Program-made: the position numbers and the translations under genes
Part shown: positions 59,519-64,000 of the stretch, piece after piece
How positions within the stretch are numbered: the stretch's first letter is position 1
How the letters are laid out: each line of letters begins with the position of its first letter
The notes under the pieces: model-generated
Told to the model about the DNA's origin: nothing
What the model saw: only the letters and a program-made list of their open reading frames with translations
Database searches by the model: none
Source of the DNA: Campylorhamphus procurvoides
Taxonomy: Eukaryota; Chordata; Aves; Passeriformes; Dendrocolaptidae
Direction: 5' to 3'
Assembly (NCBI GenBank): GCA_013396655.1
Contig: WBMV01002681.1
Coordinates: forward strand, 2,170,001-2,234,000
DNA: 64,000 nt

Positions 59519-62500
59519 GAAAAAGAAGAAAAAAGGGGGATTCTGAAATTACTTGTTATCAGGAGCAATCAGATGAACTTATTAATATTATTTATAATTG
59601 CGGCATTGTTGCCTAAGGAGCCAGTTGCCAAGGGAATCATTAAACCCACTGATTTTCACTTTTGTAGAGGATTTGAGAAAATTGCTTTTAAAGGAAATGT
59701 CTTTCATTTTATCCACAAAGTAGAAAAGCAGCTAAAGTAGGCAGAACAAACAGAACTTCTTTGAGATGTCTGATAGAAAATTCCCTTGGGTGGAAGCATC
59801 AAATGGATAAAATAAACCTCAATTTTTAGAGGATTTTTTGGTACCATATACTTCAAGGGAAGAAGGATGAGTGGTTTGACTCCCTACCTTGCTAACAATA
59901 TGCCTACATATGCCTAGAGAGTACTAACAATAATCAGAGATATTGTAACTGACTGTTTAGGAGCAATAATAATAAAAAAAAAAAGTCAGTGTAGATATGT
60001 TAATTCAGGACTGATGTGCATATGGTTAGAAATATAAAAGACAAAGCACACCATACCATCATCCTTTAATGTCCTTCTTAGACTCTTGCCTATGCATATT
60101 CTACGCTGTTCTCTACAGACTCCCTGTGTGCTACATGCTTGATTCAGTTTCTTTCTGAAGCCACTCCTAAAGCAGAGAAATACTGGCCTATATCAAGACT
60201 AATTTCTCTCAGTATACTAAATATCAGGTTAGCAGAGAGTAGCTTCCAAAAGCACCCTTCAGTTACAACAGCAGTCCCATCTGACACAGCTTGCAGTCAC
60301 CCTTTTGTCTTCATCCTCCTTTGTGCTAAACACCATTTCCTCACTTCCAGTCTCAGTCCCACCATTGACCCTGAGAAGACACTATCAAATACAAGTTCCA
60401 TTCATTGAGTGAAGCCCCTCAGTCCTGAAACACTCATGTTCCATTAGCCCTAGACTTCATGTCACAAGAAGCAAACAAATGGTTTCCATATGGTGCAACA
60501 TTCAGCCTTGTGTGCAGCTAAATCCTGTCAGGTACTGATTCCACAGCTCCAGCTATTTTGGAAAGAGTAAAAGATGAAGCAGAAAGAAGAAACACTGCAG
60601 ACCTAATCAGCAGTTTGGACACTGCTGAGGATGTTGAATGCAAGAATCAATGCATTCAGTTACAGAAACAAGCAGAGGAAGGAAACTTTTTTTCCTTGTA
60701 ATGTTTCTTCTATTTTCAGCATTCCTGCTTGGCTTCCCACACCCTTTTCCAATCTCTGATTGTCTTCCACTTCAGGTCACCTTTCCTGCTTCAAAACTGG
60801 GATTCTAACATAAAGACCTTTTGCTTATTTTGCCAGAAGGTTTGCTTATAAGCATCGTCAAATTTTATTCTAATTTTAGATTCTAACTCTTCAAGTTCTC
60901 ACCATTGTTGCAATCAGCAATTGCCCTTCCTGAGAAGACATGTCATCCTGCATCTCCCAGATTTCCACATTCTAAAATGTAAACAGATTCTGCACCTCTA
61001 CATTGAAACATTTGAATTTTTGCCAAAAAAGTGATGCCAATTTCTTTTGTCTCATGGCTAGATGTAATGACTTGAGGCGTAGTTCCAAATCAGGTGTACC
61101 AGCAAATCATTTCCATACAATAAAGTGGTAAAATTTCTGTCTGGAAGTGCTTCTCTCAATCTTAGCAGAAAACATGCAAAACCAGGATAGCAAAACCAGG
61201 ATATGCAAAATATCTTTTCTTTAAATGGTGTACACTCCTGAGTGACTATTAGCAATAACTGTGTGGAATTACTTAAATAGTACTGTCTGTGTGTATTTGC
61301 CAATTTGTCAGTACATTGCATTTTAATCATACCATACAATTATCATCATATTTTATCATTGAAACAGACAAAACCAATTCAGACAGGTTTGCAAATGTAA
61401 CCTCTCTTCTTCCAGGTATTAATTTTTAAAACTCCTAAAAACTAAATGCCAATAATGTAACTTTGCTACAACTGTTGTAAAAAGTACTGGGAGTATGTGA
61501 AAGCATATTACTCAGGCCATCTCGGAGAAATGTCACAAATATTCCTTGTCTTATTCTATAATCATAGAATGATTGTAGGATTACTGTTGTTTGAGGATAA
61601 CAAGGATGAAAACTCAGAAAATGCCTGCAGAAGCATTTGAAATTACAGTAGATTATGGAGTATTTTGGAATTAAGACAAAATATTGAATTTTTACTGAAA
61701 GAATGGTTATAACGCCAAACACTTAAGGGGTAGTGGAAGTGACACTGCTTACACAGAATATGCAACATCAATATGGAAGAAAAGAGTATGAGAGTATGCT
61801 TAACAGAAAACTTGTTAAATAATTTCACAAAGACTTGCCAATGAAACAAACACTGATTTTCTTTGTCCTTTTGTAAATTAACATACTATTAAAGCTGCAT
61901 TTCTTTGCCTTCCTCTCCTCTTCCTTACATCAGCATCTCCAAAATGTAATATAAAATCTTTGTTCCATATTATGAAGAATTAAGCAATAAAATGATATAA
62001 AACACCTCCGCTCTTCATTCCATAATTTATATAAAGAACATTTCCACCAAAAGCTAAGTTTGTATTAGTCCTAAGATAGGTCATAACAGATCAACTGTGC
62101 TGAAGCATGACTAAAAAATGTCTATAAAGACCACAGGTAAAGTGTTAGTAGAAAATGATTTCTGAAACCTTGAAGGGTGTGCAGACTTCCAGAGATCAAT
62201 TTCACTATTTCCTAGCTCGGACTTACATGATGCAAAATCTTTGCTATTGCTCTGAGATGGCCTCAGCAGTTTACAACATTTAGAAGCTTTTTATTCTTTA
62301 ACTGTAAAAAGTTTCTCTTTGCTCATGGTTTAATGGCAAAAATTGTCCTTGGTAGCTGAAGAACTTCAAAGAATATCCTTCTATGTGTGTGCTGAACTTT
62401 CTTGCCTCTTATGTATTTGAACTGTCTTTTTTTTTTTTTGCAAAGTTTTGAAGCTGAAACATTATTAAGAAAAGACAGTCTAAGTACTTCATAAAGACAA

Positions 62501-64000
62501 ATGTTAAATAATTTTCACTGCTCTCAAGATCTTCTATTAGCACAGTTATGATCTCTGCAAACTCAAAGCCAGATGTTTCCCAGTTGGATGAGGGTGAGCA
62601 CAAAGCAGAGTTTGATGTGCTTAATTAATCTTAAACAGAAAATTTCTAGATCTTTCATGACGCTGAGAGAACTATTCCAACATTTAAATCATTTCAACAA
62701 TTCAATCTATTAAAAAACTTCTCTTTTGCATCTGCTTCCCCTAAAATATTTAACTTTTTTTATACAACTGTTTCTCCTCTTTCAGTAGCTACAAATATTA
62801 CAGGACAAAACACGTATCTCATCAGTGCAGCACATGAGCTACTTACGTATAATTTGTGCCACCACATGCTTCTTTTTTCCCCTATATTGGACTAGAGATA
62901 ATTCCTGGAGATACATATAATTTTCTGGGAATTTTTTGAATCAGAATTTCTTCAGCTGGTAGAAAATGGCAAAATTACCTAGACAAAAGTTTCAAGAGAA
63001 ATATACCAGATTTGTCCGAGACTATGTAGGGAGTGCTCTCAAAGGGAGCAAAAATTTTCTAGTGACAAAAGATGGCTTAGCAGGTCTGGATTACTCATGA
63101 ATTTGACTTTTTTTCCCTCTGAAGTAGCAGAGCACAGATGTAAATTTTTCACAGTTAAGATTATTATTCAGGTTGCTCAGATTATTTTGCCATTAACTGT
63201 TCTAGACACTGGGCGACTTTCTTCTTTCCACCCGAAAAAACAAGGAAAGTTTCATGCTATTCTGAAACAGAATCAAGCAATAAAGCCCATAGTAGGGACC
63301 TTTGAGTTTTTTGCAAGATAAAACTCCTGTTTTTGGGTTGTCCCTAGCAATAATTCTTACTATTAAGTATTGACACTTTCCTTTTAGTCACTGAAGCAGT
63401 CTGCTTGATGCTTGGGTTTTTTGTCTTTTTTTTTTTTTTTTCAGAAACAGGGACAGGACCCTCTTTGTCATATTTCTAGAAAACAGGCCAGTGACTCCCA
63501 TTCTGAGGTACATTTTATGTAGCTAAGGCAAGTTTTTGTTTTCTACCTCCATCTGTCTAGAAAGCTTCATTAAATATTCATGCAATAGGAATTTGTTTCA
63601 AAGCAAGACTACATGCCTTATTTCTGAGTCCCCTAATTTTAGCAGAAGCTGGAACACTATAAATGAAGCCCTGTGTGTACAAGCTCTGCTTTACGAGTTT
63701 GCCATTTAAGGCTGCCACCTTTGTTGCTACAGAAAGAAAAGTGGTGACACTCCTTCCAGTTATTACTTTATAAATTGGAATTTCCCTTACTGTCTCTAAT
63801 TTCCTTTTTTTGTTTTTAGCCCACAAAGTAGAAAAAACAGCATTATAGGTTATCTGAAACAGCTCTTTGTTAGCATAATCTTGAATAAACAAGAACACAC
63901 TCTCTCTTTTTTTCTGTTGAGCCTTTCACTGTATGTCAGCATGAAACCCCAAGGACAAGCAATGATTTCCCTGTATTTGCTGTGTACACATACATACAGA

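Larger units (their letters stand above)
59245..64000. other. Intergenic, no gene recognised
   Basis: AT-rich DNA with a CT/CA microsatellite at 59428-59453, a poly-A run at 59502-59518 and T-runs near 62431 and 63427. Open frames at 60139-60408, 61058-61339, 61435-61849 and 63578-63898 are AT-driven and unrecognised. Confidence 0.6.

Noticed and set aside
61559..61590. ataatcatagaatgattg, similar to the CR1 terminal repeat
   Set aside because: Too short and without any adjoining CR1 body sequence.
63578..63898. 106-codon minus-strand open frame
   Set aside because: AT-driven composition, no domain, no splice or promoter context.
26741..64000. Search for PHF14 exons on the minus strand, expected to face THSD7A
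   Set aside because: No PHD-finger cysteine/histidine pattern or PHF14-like C-terminus was recognised; the gene probably lies beyond the window.

Overview
This is vertebrate nuclear DNA, almost certainly from a bird. It is AT-rich and repeat-poor, with long introns and GT/AG splice sites. The only clear interspersed repeats are CR1 LINE fragments and two solo long terminal repeats with 5-bp target-site duplications, a repeat make-up typical of avian genomes. The species cannot be settled from the sequence alone. No RNA genes, CRISPR arrays or prokaryote-type systems were seen.

Positions 1 to about 26,740 hold the 3' third of one plus-strand gene, THSD7A (thrombospondin type-1 domain-containing 7A). 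Thirteen normal coding exons (1286-23158) and one candidate 6-nt microexon (586-591) join in phase at every junction. Together they encode about 575 C-terminal residues: a run of TSP1 repeats, a short EGF-like segment, a Ser/Thr/Pro-rich juxtamembrane stretch, one transmembrane helix and a basic cytoplasmic tail ending in DADM. The 3'UTR runs about 3.6 kb and carries three candidate poly(A) signals at 24398, 26281 and 26718. The 5' exons lie upstream of the window.

Positions 26,740-64,000 are mostly intergenic. In human the 3' end of THSD7A faces the 3' end of PHF14 across a wide gap, and no PHF14 exon is recognisable here. This part contains a solo LTR at 28044-28698, a related solo LTR at 47028-47785, a CR1 3' end at 48575-49000 and a dispersed repeat shared by 27880-28010 and 42268-42388. 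It also has a short isolated CpG island at 40505-40760, a perfect CTCF-consensus match at 44857-44871, and a near match at 30609-30623.

Three intergenic stretches look more protein- or transcript-like than their surroundings but could not be identified: a broken minus-strand reading frame at 33641-34400, a plus-strand exon-like segment with strong splice sites at 59105-59244, and a TATA box followed by a 70-codon ORF at 50839-51146.

The coding exons are secure. The identity as THSD7A rests on near-continuous similarity to the human protein as I remember it, not on a database search. No undescribed biological system was found. The best leads are the microexon, the KGD in place of the human RGD, the CpG island and the 59.1-kb exon candidate.
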